DNA from: Billgrantia azerbaijanica
GTDB lineage: Bacteria > Pseudomonadota > Gammaproteobacteria > Pseudomonadales > Halomonadaceae
DNA: 64,000 bases
Direction of reading: 5' to 3'
Assembly: GCA_004551485.1 (NCBI GenBank)
Contig: SBLD01000003.1
Span: 186,001-250,000 of the forward strand
Part shown: positions 37,235-46,805 of the stretch, piece by piece
Numbering within the stretch: position 1 is the first letter of the stretch
Layout of the letters: each line of letters begins with the position of its first letter
Notes under the pieces: generated by a model
What the model was told of the DNA's origin: nothing
Seen by the model: only the letters and a program-made list of their open reading frames with translations
Databases searched by the model: none
Translations under genes and position numbers: made by a program

Positions 37235-37309
37235 TCCCCCCGGCAGCTCTTTGCCACGATGGCCGCGCGCCATCGGGACGAGCTCTTGGCAGTTAGTTGC
37301 GCTCTCTTG

Positions 37310-37380
37310 TGACATAAGTCAACTCCAGAATGCATCTATTGACAGTGGTCAAGTGCGCTGGGAGCGAAAGCTGTTACTAC
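37310..37380 (+). promoter_or_regulatory. Tandem FNR/Dnr-type boxes in the nirS promoter
   Basis: TTGACAGTGGTCAA (37339-37352) is a perfectly symmetric FNR/Dnr-type box. A second, weaker site TGACATAAGTCA (37310-37321) lies exactly 30 bases upstream centre to centre. TACTAC (37375-37380) starts 29.5 bases from the first centre. With transcription starting near 37387, the boxes fall near -41.5 and -71.5. The 255-base gap (37235-37489) contains no other feature. Confidence 0.72.
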
Positions 37381-37489
37381 TACGCCAGGTGGAGGGTGGC
37401 TATGGCCCCTGTTCGATGACTGTCGGCACAGACCAGGGACGGGCACCCGCCAGCCACTACCCAAGGGGAAACCAAGCGAGGCACGTGTT

Positions 37490-39100
37490 ATGTACAAGAG
37501 AGCTCTGAGCAAGGGGATCTTCGCCCTCAGCTTCCCGCTGGCGGCCATGGTGGGCACTGCCCAGGCCGCGGCGCCGGAGCTGAGCGCCGAGGAGATGGAG
37601 AAAGCCAGCAAGATCTACTTCGAGCGCTGCGCGGGTTGCCACGGTACCACCCGAAACGGCGCCACCGGCCCCAACCTGCTGCCCGAGACCACCCAGGAGC
37701 TGGGCCAGCGTCGTCTGGAGAGCATCATCACGCTCGGCACCGAAGGCGGCATGAACAACTTCGACGGCATGCTCTCGCCGGACGACATCACCCTGATGGC
37801 CAAGTACATCCAGAACGAGCCGGTCGAGCCGCCGGAGATGTCGCTGGCCGACATGAAGGAGCGCTGGAAGGTCTTCGTGCCGCCGGAGGAGCTGCCCACC
37901 GAGCCGCAGCACGACCGCAACTGGGAAAACTTCATGGTCACCATCCTGCGTGACCGTGGCGCCATGGGCATCATCGATGCCGACACCAAGGAACTGGTCA
38001 CCGAGGTCGAGACCGGCTACGCCGTGCACGTGGCCAAGGAGAGCTCCGACGGCCGCTTCTGGTACGTCCAGGGCCGCGATGGCCGTCTCTCCAAGATCGA
38101 CCTGTGGATGGATCCGCCCCAGGTCACCGCCGAGGTGTTCATCGGCTATGACGCCCGCGACGTGGCGGTCTCCCACTATGGCGAGTGGAAGGACAAGTAC
38201 GTCATCGGTGGCGCCTACTGGCCGCCGCACGCCGTGATCACCGATGCCGACACCCTGGAGCCGCTCAAGGTCATCTCCACCCGCAGCTACGACACCGAGG
38301 GCAACTTCCGCAACGAGGCTCGCGTGGCGGCGCTCTACAACACCCCGCACGCGCCGACCTTCCTGGTCAACGTCAAGGAGTCCGGTCAGGTCTGGCAGGT
38401 CGACTACAGCGACCTCGACAACCTGCGCGTCGACATGATGGAGACGGCCGAGTACCTGCACGACGGCTTCTTCGACCCGACCGGTCGCTACTTCCAGATC
38501 GCGGCCAACATGAGCGACAAGATGGTGTTCATCGACACCGAGACGCGCAAGAAGATCAGCATGCTGGAGACCGGCGTCAAGCCTCACCCGGGTCCGGGCG
38601 CCAACTGGGTCGATCCGGAGTGCGGTCCGGTGGCCGGTACCACCCACCTGGGTGAGGGCCGCATGACCTTCTGGGGCAACGACCCCGAAGGGCATCCCGA
38701 CCAGGCATGGCAGATCTGCGACAGCATCGAGACCGACGGTCCGGGCCTGTTCGTGCGTACCCATCCCGAGTCCGACCACGTCTGGATCGACCAGGCCCTG
38801 CACCCCGAGGCCGACGTCAGCCAGTGGGTCATGGTCATGAACAAGCAGACCCGCGAGCTGACCCCCATCCACGTCGCCGATCGCCCCGCCGAGCACGACG
38901 CCGTGGCGGTGCACATGGAGTACGACCAGACCGGCACCGAGGTGTGGGTTTCCATCTGGGCGCGCGGTGAAGGCCATCAGAACGATGGCGCCATCGTGGT
39001 CTACGACGACAAGACCCTGGAAGTGAAGGACGTCGTCGAGGGTCTCAACACCCCGACCGGCAAGTTCAACGTCTACAACCGCAAGAAGCACGTCGGCTGA
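37490..39100 (+). CDS. nirS: Cytochrome cd1 nitrite reductase
   Basis: 536 aa periplasmic enzyme reducing nitrite to nitric oxide. Signal peptide residues 1-27 (cleavage after AQA). Cytochrome c domain with CAGCH at 47-51 and Met ligand region near NNFDGML; the remaining about 430 residues form the eight-bladed propeller binding haem d1 (GRDGRLSKIDLW, YDARDVAVSHYGEWKDKYVIGGAYWPPH, DVSQWVMVMNKQTRELTPI). Length is that of known NirS proteins. The haem d1 synthesis genes usually beside nirS are absent from this window. A NirT-like multihaem cytochrome follows. Controlled by tandem Dnr-type boxes upstream. Confidence 0.96.
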   Translation: MYKRALSKGIFALSFPLAAMVGTAQAAAPELSAEEMEKASKIYFERCAGCHGTTRNGATGPNLLPETTQELGQRRLESIITLGTEGGMNNFDGMLSPDDITLMAKYIQNEPVEPPEMSLADMKERWKVFVPPEELPTEPQHDRNWENFMVTILRDRGAMGIIDADTKELVTEVETGYAVHVAKESSDGRFWYVQGRDGRLSKIDLWMDPPQVTAEVFIGYDARDVAVSHYGEWKDKYVIGGAYWPPHAVITDADTLEPLKVISTRSYDTEGNFRNEARVAALYNTPHAPTFLVNVKESGQVWQVDYSDLDNLRVDMMETAEYLHDGFFDPTGRYFQIAANMSDKMVFIDTETRKKISMLETGVKPHPGPGANWVDPECGPVAGTTHLGEGRMTFWGNDPEGHPDQAWQICDSIETDGPGLFVRTHPESDHVWIDQALHPEADVSQWVMVMNKQTRELTPIHVADRPAEHDAVAVHMEYDQTGTEVWVSIWARGEGHQNDGAIVVYDDKTLEVKDVVEGLNTPTGKFNVYNRKKHVG

Positions 39101-39116
39101 TCGTCCGTCGACACCG

Positions 39117-39145
39117 CCGGGGCGCCCTGGGGCGCTCCGGCCCCT
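39117..39145 (+). terminator. Hairpin after nirS
   Basis: CCGGGGCGCC (39117-39126), loop CTGG, GGCGCTCCGG (39131-39140) pairs over 10 bases with one G-T, followed by CCCCTTC. It is placed to attenuate transcription between nirS and the multihaem cytochrome gene. Confidence 0.42.
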
Positions 39146-39279
39146 TCTCCAGCCATTTCATCCCTCCGGTGCAGGGCGCGGGAGTGGCTGGGCAAGGGGC
39201 CGGATACAACAACCACAACACGCGGCAGGGCGGGCAACGCAAGCGACAACTCGCGTCATGACACATTCGGGAGACTGAC

Positions 39280-40950
39280 ATGCAAGGGGAGCGTCCACGC
39301 AACTGGCGCAAGATCACGATCATGGGGGCGTCGCTCGGGGCCGCCGTGATCTTTTTCGTGGCGGGCATCCTGTTCTGGGGCGGCTTCAACACCGCGATGG
39401 AAGCCACCAACAACCTGACGTTCTGCAGCTCGACCTGTCACGAGATGAGCTGGGTCTACGAGGAGTACCAGGAACGGCCGCACTTCAAGAACGCCACCGG
39501 GGTCGGGGCCGAGTGCTCCGACTGCCACGTCCCCGACGCCTGGGGGCCCAAGATGATCCGCAAGATCCAGGCCAGCCGCGAGGTGTGGCACTGGATGCTG
39601 GGCAGTGTCGACACCGAGGAGGAGTTCAAGGCCAAGCGAATCCATCTGGCCGAGAACGTCTGGCGATCGATGCTCAAGACCGACTCGCGCGAGTGCCGCA
39701 ACTGCCACGACTGGTCGAACATGGACCTCGAGCAGCAGGCCAGCCGCGCCAGCCGTGAACACTCCCGTGCCTTCGAGCAGGGCCAGACCTGCATCGAGTG
39801 CCACCAGGGGATCGCTCACCAGCTGCCCGAGAACTGGGACGAGTCGCCAGTATGGGCAGACCGCTTTGCGGTTGCCGAAACCAATGGCACTGGCGAAGAA
39901 GAGGCAGCGGTGCCGCTGGAAGAGGAGGACCTCGGCGAAGCCAAGGAGGTCAACGAGAACCTCGCCGCCTCGCTCGACTGGAGTACGGTGCCGGCCACCG
40001 ACCTGACCCTCTTCCTGCCCGGCCAGGCCTCCATCGAGTGGATCCAGGACGGCAGCGAGCACGGTGGCGGTCGCGCCGTCAAGTTCGGTGACCGCTGCAT
40101 CTGGTGCCACCAGGGCGAAGAGGCCGATATCGGGGCGCTGGCCGTCGCCGGCGAGAAGATCGAGACCTTCGACCTCGGCGACAAGCGCGGCCACGTGCCG
40201 ATGAGCGTCAAGGCGGCCTTCGACGACGAGTACCTCTACATGCAATTCCAGTGGGAGGCCGGCGAGCATGCCCCGCTGCCCTTCGCCGACGGCGGCAAGC
40301 TGGACCCGGACAACCCCTTCAAGCTGACCGTGAGCCTCTCCGACGAGCGCGTCGGGCTGGCCGACCAGGCCGGCTGCTGGGCGAGCTGTCACCATGACTC
40401 GCGCCACATGCCCGACGCGCCGGAGGCCGATGCCCTGGCCGCCAACGGCCTCGGCGAGCGGCTGGATCTCTCCGACGGCGTGACCAAGTACATCGCCGAG
40501 AGCCGCACCGATATCGAGGTGCGCGGGCGTCGCGGTGCCGCACGCGGCGGCTGGGACAAGCTCAAGGAGGAGCAGGAGATCCAGGAGCTGCTCGACGGTG
40601 GCGTCTACGTCAACCTGGCGCGCTACAAGAGCGGCGACGGCTCCACCGAGTCCGGCTACATCCTCGATGAGCGCCACTTCAGCGACAGCCAGGCCATCGT
40701 GTTCAGCGCCGAGGAGGCCGACGGCGTGTGGACCGCCCACCTGACCCGGGCGCTCAAGACCGGCGTGGAGGGCGACAAGCCGCTCGACCTGGGCAAGCTG
40801 TACAGCGTCAACCTGGCGCTCCACGACGACTTCGCCGACTCGCGCTTCCACCATGTCTCCTGGCAGTACGGCCTGGCCTTCGGTGCCGAGAATCCCGAGG
40901 AGACCTTCGGTGCCGATATGGTGGAGATCAACGCCACGCGCGTCGAGTGA
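39280..40950 (+). CDS. NapC/NirT-type tetrahaem cytochrome c fused to an ethylbenzene-dehydrogenase-like haem domain
   Basis: 556 aa. Residues 12-34 anchor it in the inner membrane. Residues 35-185 are NapC/NirT-like with four haem sites: CSSTCH (49-54, a CX3CH site), CSDCH (79-83), CRNCH (139-143) and CIECH (171-175). After an acidic linker (about 200-230) comes a second periplasmic module with CIWCH (273-277) and CWASCH (366-371, again CX3CH) and a region like the EB_dh haem-binding domain (VKAAFDDEYLYMQFQWE, LARYKSGDG). Predicted quinol oxidase passing electrons to NirS, with extra haems as a wire. It lies 179 bases after nirS and before a cupredoxin. Confidence 0.8.
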   Translation: MQGERPRNWRKITIMGASLGAAVIFFVAGILFWGGFNTAMEATNNLTFCSSTCHEMSWVYEEYQERPHFKNATGVGAECSDCHVPDAWGPKMIRKIQASREVWHWMLGSVDTEEEFKAKRIHLAENVWRSMLKTDSRECRNCHDWSNMDLEQQASRASREHSRAFEQGQTCIECHQGIAHQLPENWDESPVWADRFAVAETNGTGEEEAAVPLEEEDLGEAKEVNENLAASLDWSTVPATDLTLFLPGQASIEWIQDGSEHGGGRAVKFGDRCIWCHQGEEADIGALAVAGEKIETFDLGDKRGHVPMSVKAAFDDEYLYMQFQWEAGEHAPLPFADGGKLDPDNPFKLTVSLSDERVGLADQAGCWASCHHDSRHMPDAPEADALAANGLGERLDLSDGVTKYIAESRTDIEVRGRRGAARGGWDKLKEEQEIQELLDGGVYVNLARYKSGDGSTESGYILDERHFSDSQAIVFSAEEADGVWTAHLTRALKTGVEGDKPLDLGKLYSVNLALHDDFADSRFHHVSWQYGLAFGAENPEETFGADMVEINATRVE

Positions 40951-40975
40951 CACGCCTCACGGGGAGGACGCTGAC

Positions 40976-41317
40976 ATGCGACACAGGCGACTGACCCTTG
41001 GCAGCGCCGTCCTGGCCACCCTGCTCACGGGCGGGGCGGCCCAGGCCGGGGAAGTGGTCGAAGTGGAGATGCGCGACTATGGCTACCACCCGGCGGAACT
41101 CGAGGTCGAGGTGGGTACCACGGTGCGCTGGGTGAATGCCGAGACGCGCACCAGCCATGACATCCACTTCCCCGAGGAGGCGCTCGGCTCACAGCGCCTG
41201 TTTCCGGAGGAGAGCTTCGAGCGTACCTTCGAGGAACCGGGCACCTATCCCTACCACTGCCGTCCCCACGAGAAGCGTGACATGGCAGGCGTGATCCGGG
41301 TGGTGCCGGCCGAGTGA
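40976..41317 (+). CDS. Plastocyanin/pseudoazurin-like cupredoxin
   Basis: 113 aa small blue copper protein. Signal peptide 1-24 (cleavage after AQA). Type 1 copper ligands are H61 (RTSHDIHF), C95, H98 and M103 in YPYHCRPHEKRDMAG. The CxxHxxxxM spacing is plastocyanin-like. It probably shuttles electrons between the membrane cytochromes or bc1 and NirS or NosZ in the periplasm. It starts 25 bases after the multihaem cytochrome stop, with GGGGAGG upstream, so it is in the nirS operon. Confidence 0.88.
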   Translation: MRHRRLTLGSAVLATLLTGGAAQAGEVVEVEMRDYGYHPAELEVEVGTTVRWVNAETRTSHDIHFPEEALGSQRLFPEESFERTFEEPGTYPYHCRPHEKRDMAGVIRVVPAE

Positions 41318-41394
41318 CGCCTGGCGTCGAGAACGACCCGATGCGCCAGCCGTCGATGACGGTCTGGCGCATCACGATGACAAGAGGAACGCTA

Positions 41395-41946
41395 ATGGTA
41401 CGATTGATCCGAGCGGCCGCCGGGCTCGTGGGCGGCCTGGCGGCGTTGGCCCTGTCCGCCATTGCCTGGGCCGAACCGGGCCCGGAAGGCTACCGCAGCG
41501 CCGAGTTCGGCATGTCCTTCGAGGCCGTGATGGCCGAGCTGGATGGCGATGATGCCGTCGTCAACCTGTCGGTCGTGGAGACCGACGACGGTGATGTGCT
41601 GATCGATGGTGAGCTGGCGGCCGACGATGCCCCGCCGGCCGACCTGCGCTACGTCTTCCCGGCGGGCAGCGATGCGCTGGCGCTGGTGCTCACCTTTCAC
41701 CCCGACGTGGCGCAGCGCGAGGCGGTCGTCGCGCGGTTGACGTCACGCTACGGTCAGCCCTGGGAGGAGGAGATGGCCGAGTGGTGGTTCGAGCAGCTCC
41801 AGGCGGACATGCCCCAGCCCCCGCAGAGTCTCATGGTGTGGGGTGGGGACGGCGACGCGGTCGCCCAGCGGGGACGCCTGGTGCGCCTGTGGACTTTCGA
41901 TGACTACCTCTCGGTGGAGTACCTCGACACCCAGCGTTTCGAGTAA
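41395..41946 (+). CDS. Exported protein of unknown function in the nir cluster
   Basis: 183 aa from ATG 41395 (MVRLIRAAAG) with GAGG upstream. Signal peptide about 1-25 (LAALALSAIAWA). The mature part is acidic and lacks cysteine. It opens with EGYRSAEFGMSFEAVMAELDGD, reminiscent of exported proteins that fold as small alpha/beta domains, and contains AEWWFEQLQADMPQPPQSLMVWGGDGD. I do not recognise it. It lies 77 bases after the cupredoxin and before a copper protein, so a role in metal delivery or NirS maturation is possible but only by context. Confidence 0.55.
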   Translation: MVRLIRAAAGLVGGLAALALSAIAWAEPGPEGYRSAEFGMSFEAVMAELDGDDAVVNLSVVETDDGDVLIDGELAADDAPPADLRYVFPAGSDALALVLTFHPDVAQREAVVARLTSRYGQPWEEEMAEWWFEQLQADMPQPPQSLMVWGGDGDAVAQRGRLVRLWTFDDYLSVEYLDTQRFE

Positions 41947-42060
41947 GCTGCGGGGTCGGTATGCCGATGCTGGGGCCGCCCCGAGGGGCGGCTTTCCTGT
42001 TATGCGCGTCACTGTCCCAACCAAGCGGCAGTGCGCATCCTGAAACCCGAGGAGAGAACC

Positions 42061-42468
42061 ATGAAACTCAGCCAACTACTGGCCGGACTGGCGATGGCCT
42101 GGCTGGCTGTCGGTGCCCAGGCCGAGTCGATGAACGGACAGCCCGGCCACGCTCATGCCGCGATGTCGTCGGCCGCAGCGGATGCCGCCCATACGCTGCG
42201 CGGTATCTTTCTTGGCTATGACGCGGAGACGCACCGGGCCACCATCGCCCACGAGGCGGTTCCCGGGGTGATGATGGCCATGCGCATGCGCCTCGCCCTG
42301 CCGGAGGGGGCGCCGGCGCCGGACCTGTCGCCGGGTGACAAGGTTCGGTTCGAGATGTTCAGCCGGATCGAGACCGGCCGGACCTGGCACGCCCGGGCAC
42401 TCGAGCCGCTGCCGGCGGACACCGAGCTGACGCTGCCCGCCGCCCTGCGCGAGCAGATCGGTTACTGA
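42061..42468 (+). CDS. CusF-like periplasmic copper-binding protein
   Basis: 135 aa. Signal peptide 1-21 (VGAQA). A His/Met stretch (SMNGQPGHAHAAM, residues 23-35) is followed by a CusF-like OB-fold segment: RGIFLGYDAETHRATIAHEAVPGVMMAMRMRLAL (46-80 region), where H64 and Met residues 71-76 match the Cu(I)/Ag(I) site (HxxIPGxMxxMxM). It probably carries Cu(I) in the periplasm, feeding cupredoxin, NosZ or cbb3-type oxidases. Last gene of the nir block on this strand. Confidence 0.78.
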   Translation: MKLSQLLAGLAMAWLAVGAQAESMNGQPGHAHAAMSSAAADAAHTLRGIFLGYDAETHRATIAHEAVPGVMMAMRMRLALPEGAPAPDLSPGDKVRFEMFSRIETGRTWHARALEPLPADTELTLPAALREQIGY

Positions 42469-42493
42469 GCCGCCCTATAGGTTGGTAAGCACG

Positions 42494-43467
<974 letters not shown>

Positions 43468-43471
<4 letters not shown>

Positions 43472-44169
43472 GATGCGATCCCTGTCATGATGCCCTCCCA
43501 GTGGGTGAGAACCAGCGGCAGCGGGGCCAGGGCGACGATTGCCAGCCCGGCCAGTCGCCGCATGGCCGGCGTGCGCAGCCTGGGTACCACGCGGCTCGCC
43601 ATGACGCCGACCGTGAACAGCATCGGCATGGTGCCGAGGCCGAAGAATCCCATGAACAGCGCCCCCTGCCACGCCGACTCGGTGGTCAGGCCGTAGGCCA
43701 GCGCCGTGTAGACCAGCCCGCAGGGCAGCCAGCCCCACACCAGACCGAACGCATAGGCGTGTGGCAGATGGCGCACTGGCAGCAGGCGACGCCCCAGCGG
43801 CTCGAGATGCCGCCACAGCGGGCGTCCCAGCGCCTCGATGCGGGCCAGGCGAGGGAACCAGCCGGCGATGTGCAGGCCTACCGCGATCAGAAACGCCGCG
43901 CCCAGCGAGCCCATCAGCAGCGGGTGAACCGCCCCGACAGCTCCGGCCAGTGCGCTCGCGCTACCGGCAACCAGAGCGCCCGCGGTGACGTAGCTGGTGA
44001 TGCGACCGGCGTTGTAGGCCAGGTTGAAGGCGGCGAGCCGCTGCCCCTGTTCGCGCACCTCGGGCGACAGGCTGAAGGTCAAGGCACCGGCGATGCCACC
44101 GCACATGCCCAGGCAGTGGGTGCTGCTGAAAAGCCCCAGCAGGAAGGCCACGGCCCATTCGGCCGGCAT
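43468..44169 (-). CDS. SafE/DsbD-like membrane protein (possible copper handling)
   Basis: 233 aa with six hydrophobic segments. HCLGMCGGIAGAL near residues 18-30 and VWGWLPCGLVYTALAYG (about 143-159) are the paired cysteine motifs of the SafE/DsbD_2 family found next to cbb3 oxidase assembly and heavy-metal ATPase genes. The two MCGG/LPCG sites are repeats of the same half-fold and could relay thiol reduction or bind Cu(I). Coupled to the sigma-54 activator by an ATGA overlap and close to CusF-like, OprC-like and nos genes. Confidence 0.8.
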
Positions 44170-44639
44170 CAGTGCGTCCCCCCGGCGTGCCCCATGGCCG
44201 TTGCCACGGCTGTGTCATCTGCCACGCCGACTCGGTCAGATGACGCAAGCATACCCGGCGCGTTTGGTGGCTGTCGCCGGACGCTCGCCGCTAATTGCGG
44301 TGGTTGGCCTTTCAAATCAAGAAGCTGCATCCTTTTTTTAGATCTTTCTCAGAGTGGCATGGAATGTGCTTGGTCAAGAGCACCGTTTCGTTAGAGAAGT
44401 CATTCGGCCCCGCTGGGGCCCTTTTTTTGCGTCGAATCCAGTGTGTCATTTGCCACAGCGCCCGTGGCATATCCCCAGTGGTAGGGGCGGCGGCTGTGGT
44501 GCTGTACCAGGAAGTCGTGCGGCACGGCTACCTAAAGATCATTTGAAACAATTGGTTGCGTTCATTTCATGGATTCCTGTCAGCCTTGGCACCTTTCTTG
44601 CCATGCATCAGCGCCATTCATGGATTCGAGGTTCTCATC
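44170..44639. other. Long intergenic region before the copper receptor
   Basis: 470 bases without a convincing gene. GTCATCTG (44214-44221) and CAGATGAC (44237-44244) form an 8-bp inverted repeat just upstream of the SafE-like start, a possible operator for the minus-strand operon. Composition falls to A/T-rich from about 44290 to 44400, then a strong terminator (44406-44428) appears about 210 bases before the receptor start. The last 100 bases contain the receptor's GAGG Shine-Dalgarno. A short transcript ending at the terminator is plausible. Confidence 0.45.
44406..44428 (+). terminator. Strong intrinsic terminator upstream of the copper receptor gene
   Basis: GGCCCC (44406-44411), loop GCT, GGGGCC (44415-44420), then C and seven T. 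It is the most canonical plus-strand terminator in the window, yet no plus-strand gene ends just before it. It therefore probably ends a small RNA or acts as an attenuator in the receptor's leader. Confidence 0.75.
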
Positions 44640-46619
44640 GTGCAACGCCCCCCTCTTGTTTCCCCATCGCTGATGATCGCGTCCCTCTCTCTGCTAACCC
44701 TGCCCGCTGCCTGGGCCGTGGCGGACGAGGACGCGTCGACAGCGCTCGCGCCGCTGGTGATCACGGCGCCGGCCATGAGCGACCCTTATACCGTCACCAG
44801 CGATACGCGTCAGCCCCGCCTGCCGCTGCCGGCCCAGGACGGCGGCGCCTTCCTCAAGTCGATCCCCGGTTTTGCCGTCAGCCGCAAGGGAGGCACCAGC
44901 GGCGATCCGGCGCTGCGCGGGCTGGGTGGCTCACGGCTCAACATCCAGGTAGATGGCGCCACCATCCTGGGGGGCTGTGGCGGGCGCATGGATCCGCCCA
45001 CGGCCTATGTCTTTCCCCAGGCCTACGATCGCGTCGAAGTGATCAAGGGGCCGCAGAGCGTGCGCTACGGGGTGGCACCGGCAGGCGTGGTGCGCTTCGA
45101 GCGCGACAAGCCGGTGTTCGGCGAACCCGGCGTCGAGGGGGTGGCCGGCACTACCGTGGGTAGCCACGATCGCTTTGATCTGGTGAGTGACGTGGCCGCC
45201 GGCAATCAGCAGGGCTATGTGCGCTTCATCGGTACGCTCTCCGACCAGGATGACTATCAGGACGGTAGTGGCGACGAGGTTCACTCCCGCTACAGCCGCT
45301 GGAGCGGTACGGCCATCGTCGGCTGGACGCCGGATGCCGATACCCGTTTCGAGCTGGCCTACGACCGCAGCGATGGCGAGGCGGCTTATGACGACCGCGG
45401 CATGGACGGTGCCGAGTTCGACCGCACCGGCTATACCCTGAGCGCGACGCGGCAGAACGTGACTCCCTGGCTGACCGAGGTGGAGGCGCTGGTCTACCAC
45501 AATGCCATCGATCACGTGATGGACAACTACTCGTTGCGCCAGCCGCCGGGAATGCCGATGGTCTCGAATCCCGACCGCCGTACCCAGGGGGCACGCCTGG
45601 CGGCGGAGCTCGTGTTCTCTCCCACCACCCATATGTCGGCCGGTATGGACTATGCCAGGAACACGCACCGTGTCCGGATGGGACGTGGCACGGCGGCTTT
45701 TGGCTTCCGTGACCAGCCGCGCAACGAGGTGGCCAGCTTCGTCGACTATGGCGCCTTTACCGAGCTCGAGAAGGAACTGAGCGCGCGCAGCTGGCTGACC
45801 GTCGGCTTGCGCCTCGACCGGGCCGAGGCCGAGGCGCGCAGTGCGACCGGCTACGGCGGGGCGGCAAGCGGCACCACCGACAGCACCAGCCTGTGGAGCG
45901 GCTTTGCGCGCTACGAGCGGGCGCTCGAGGCGCAGCCGGTAAGCCTCTTCGCCGGCGTGGGGCGTGCCGAGCGCGCTGGTGACTTCTGGGAGCGCAACCG
46001 CGTTTTCGACCTGGACAGCGAAGTGCTGACCCAGCTCGATACCGGCGCGAGCTGGAATGGCGAGCGTCTGACCGCCAACCTGTCGCTGTTCTACGGCTGG
46101 TACGACGACTATATCCTGATCGACGAAACCGGTGCCGGCTCGCAGGCGCGCAACGTGGAAGCCACCACCTACGGCGCCGAGGCCGATATGAGGGTGAAGC
46201 TGAGCGATAGCTGGAGCCTGGGCGGTAGCCTGGCCTGGGTGCGCAGTGACAACGACACCGATGATCTGCCGCTGGCCCAGACCCCGCCGCTGGAGGCCAC
46301 CCTGGGCCTCGACTATGTCCGGCAGGCCTACTTCGGCGGCGTGCTGCTGCGCGGCGTGGCACGCCAGGACCGCATCGCCGAAGGCCAGGGCACCATCTAC
46401 AGCCTGGATACCGGCGAGACCCCCGGATTCGCCACGGTTTCCGCCTATGTCGGGCGTGACCTGTTCGGCCACACCAAGCTGACGCTGGGCGTGGACAACC
46501 TCTTCGACCGTACCTATGCCGAGCATATCCAGCGGGGCAGCGCCGACCTGGGGGCCTCGGCCAACCCCGTGAACGAGCCGGGTCGTATCATCTGGGCCAA
46601 TCTCACCACCCGTTTCTGA
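44640..46619 (+). CDS. nosA: TonB-dependent copper receptor, OprC/NosA family
   Basis: 659 aa from GTG 44640 (CGAGG eight bases upstream; an ATG-initiated frame from 44556 is less likely). Signal peptide ends near AWA (residues 23-26). Plug domain about 35-165, then a 22-strand barrel ending in the aromatic F of TTRF. The copper-site residues of OprC are present: C113-x3-M117 in GGCGGRMDPPTAY and H292-x-M294 in DHVMDNYSLR. NosA-type receptors supply copper for N2O reductase. It stands between copper-handling genes and the nos cluster, and would need TonB for energy. Confidence 0.88.
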   Translation: MQRPPLVSPSLMIASLSLLTLPAAWAVADEDASTALAPLVITAPAMSDPYTVTSDTRQPRLPLPAQDGGAFLKSIPGFAVSRKGGTSGDPALRGLGGSRLNIQVDGATILGGCGGRMDPPTAYVFPQAYDRVEVIKGPQSVRYGVAPAGVVRFERDKPVFGEPGVEGVAGTTVGSHDRFDLVSDVAAGNQQGYVRFIGTLSDQDDYQDGSGDEVHSRYSRWSGTAIVGWTPDADTRFELAYDRSDGEAAYDDRGMDGAEFDRTGYTLSATRQNVTPWLTEVEALVYHNAIDHVMDNYSLRQPPGMPMVSNPDRRTQGARLAAELVFSPTTHMSAGMDYARNTHRVRMGRGTAAFGFRDQPRNEVASFVDYGAFTELEKELSARSWLTVGLRLDRAEAEARSATGYGGAASGTTDSTSLWSGFARYERALEAQPVSLFAGVGRAERAGDFWERNRVFDLDSEVLTQLDTGASWNGERLTANLSLFYGWYDDYILIDETGAGSQARNVEATTYGAEADMRVKLSDSWSLGGSLAWVRSDNDTDDLPLAQTPPLEATLGLDYVRQAYFGGVLLRGVARQDRIAEGQGTIYSLDTGETPGFATVSAYVGRDLFGHTKLTLGVDNLFDRTYAEHIQRGSADLGASANPVNEPGRIIWANLTTRF

Positions 46620-46630
46620 GCGCTGCTGCT

Positions 46631-46657
46631 ACAGGCCCGTCATTCGGATGGGCCTGT
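46631..46657 (+). terminator. Hairpin after the copper receptor gene
   Basis: ACAGGCCC (46631-46638) and GGGCCTGT (46650-46657) form a perfect 8-bp stem over an 11-base loop, 12 bases after the receptor stop. No T-tract follows. Confidence 0.45.
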
Positions 46658-46764
46658 CGCTCTCTCGACGTTCAGTCGGGAGCCCGCTGGCAACGAGAAT
46701 GGATACCAGGACGGATGATCTATTGAGACAAGTTGTCGCATTTTGGTTATCGATAAATTCGTTT

Positions 46765-46805
46765 TTGATATAGGTCATCCTTTCTCGACTTTTGCTCGCT
46801 ATGCT
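46765..46805 (+). promoter_or_regulatory. FNR/Dnr-type box and -10 upstream of nosR copy 1
   Basis: TTGATATAGGTCAT (46765-46778) matches TTGAT-N4-GTCAA at nine of ten positions. TATGCT (46800-46805) begins 28.5 bases from its centre, again class II geometry. The site is about 290 bases upstream of the gene. Confidence 0.6.

Noticed and set aside
44330-44345. Run of seven T near 44333-44339 as a terminator
   Set aside because: No stable stem precedes it; the convincing terminator is at 44406-44428.
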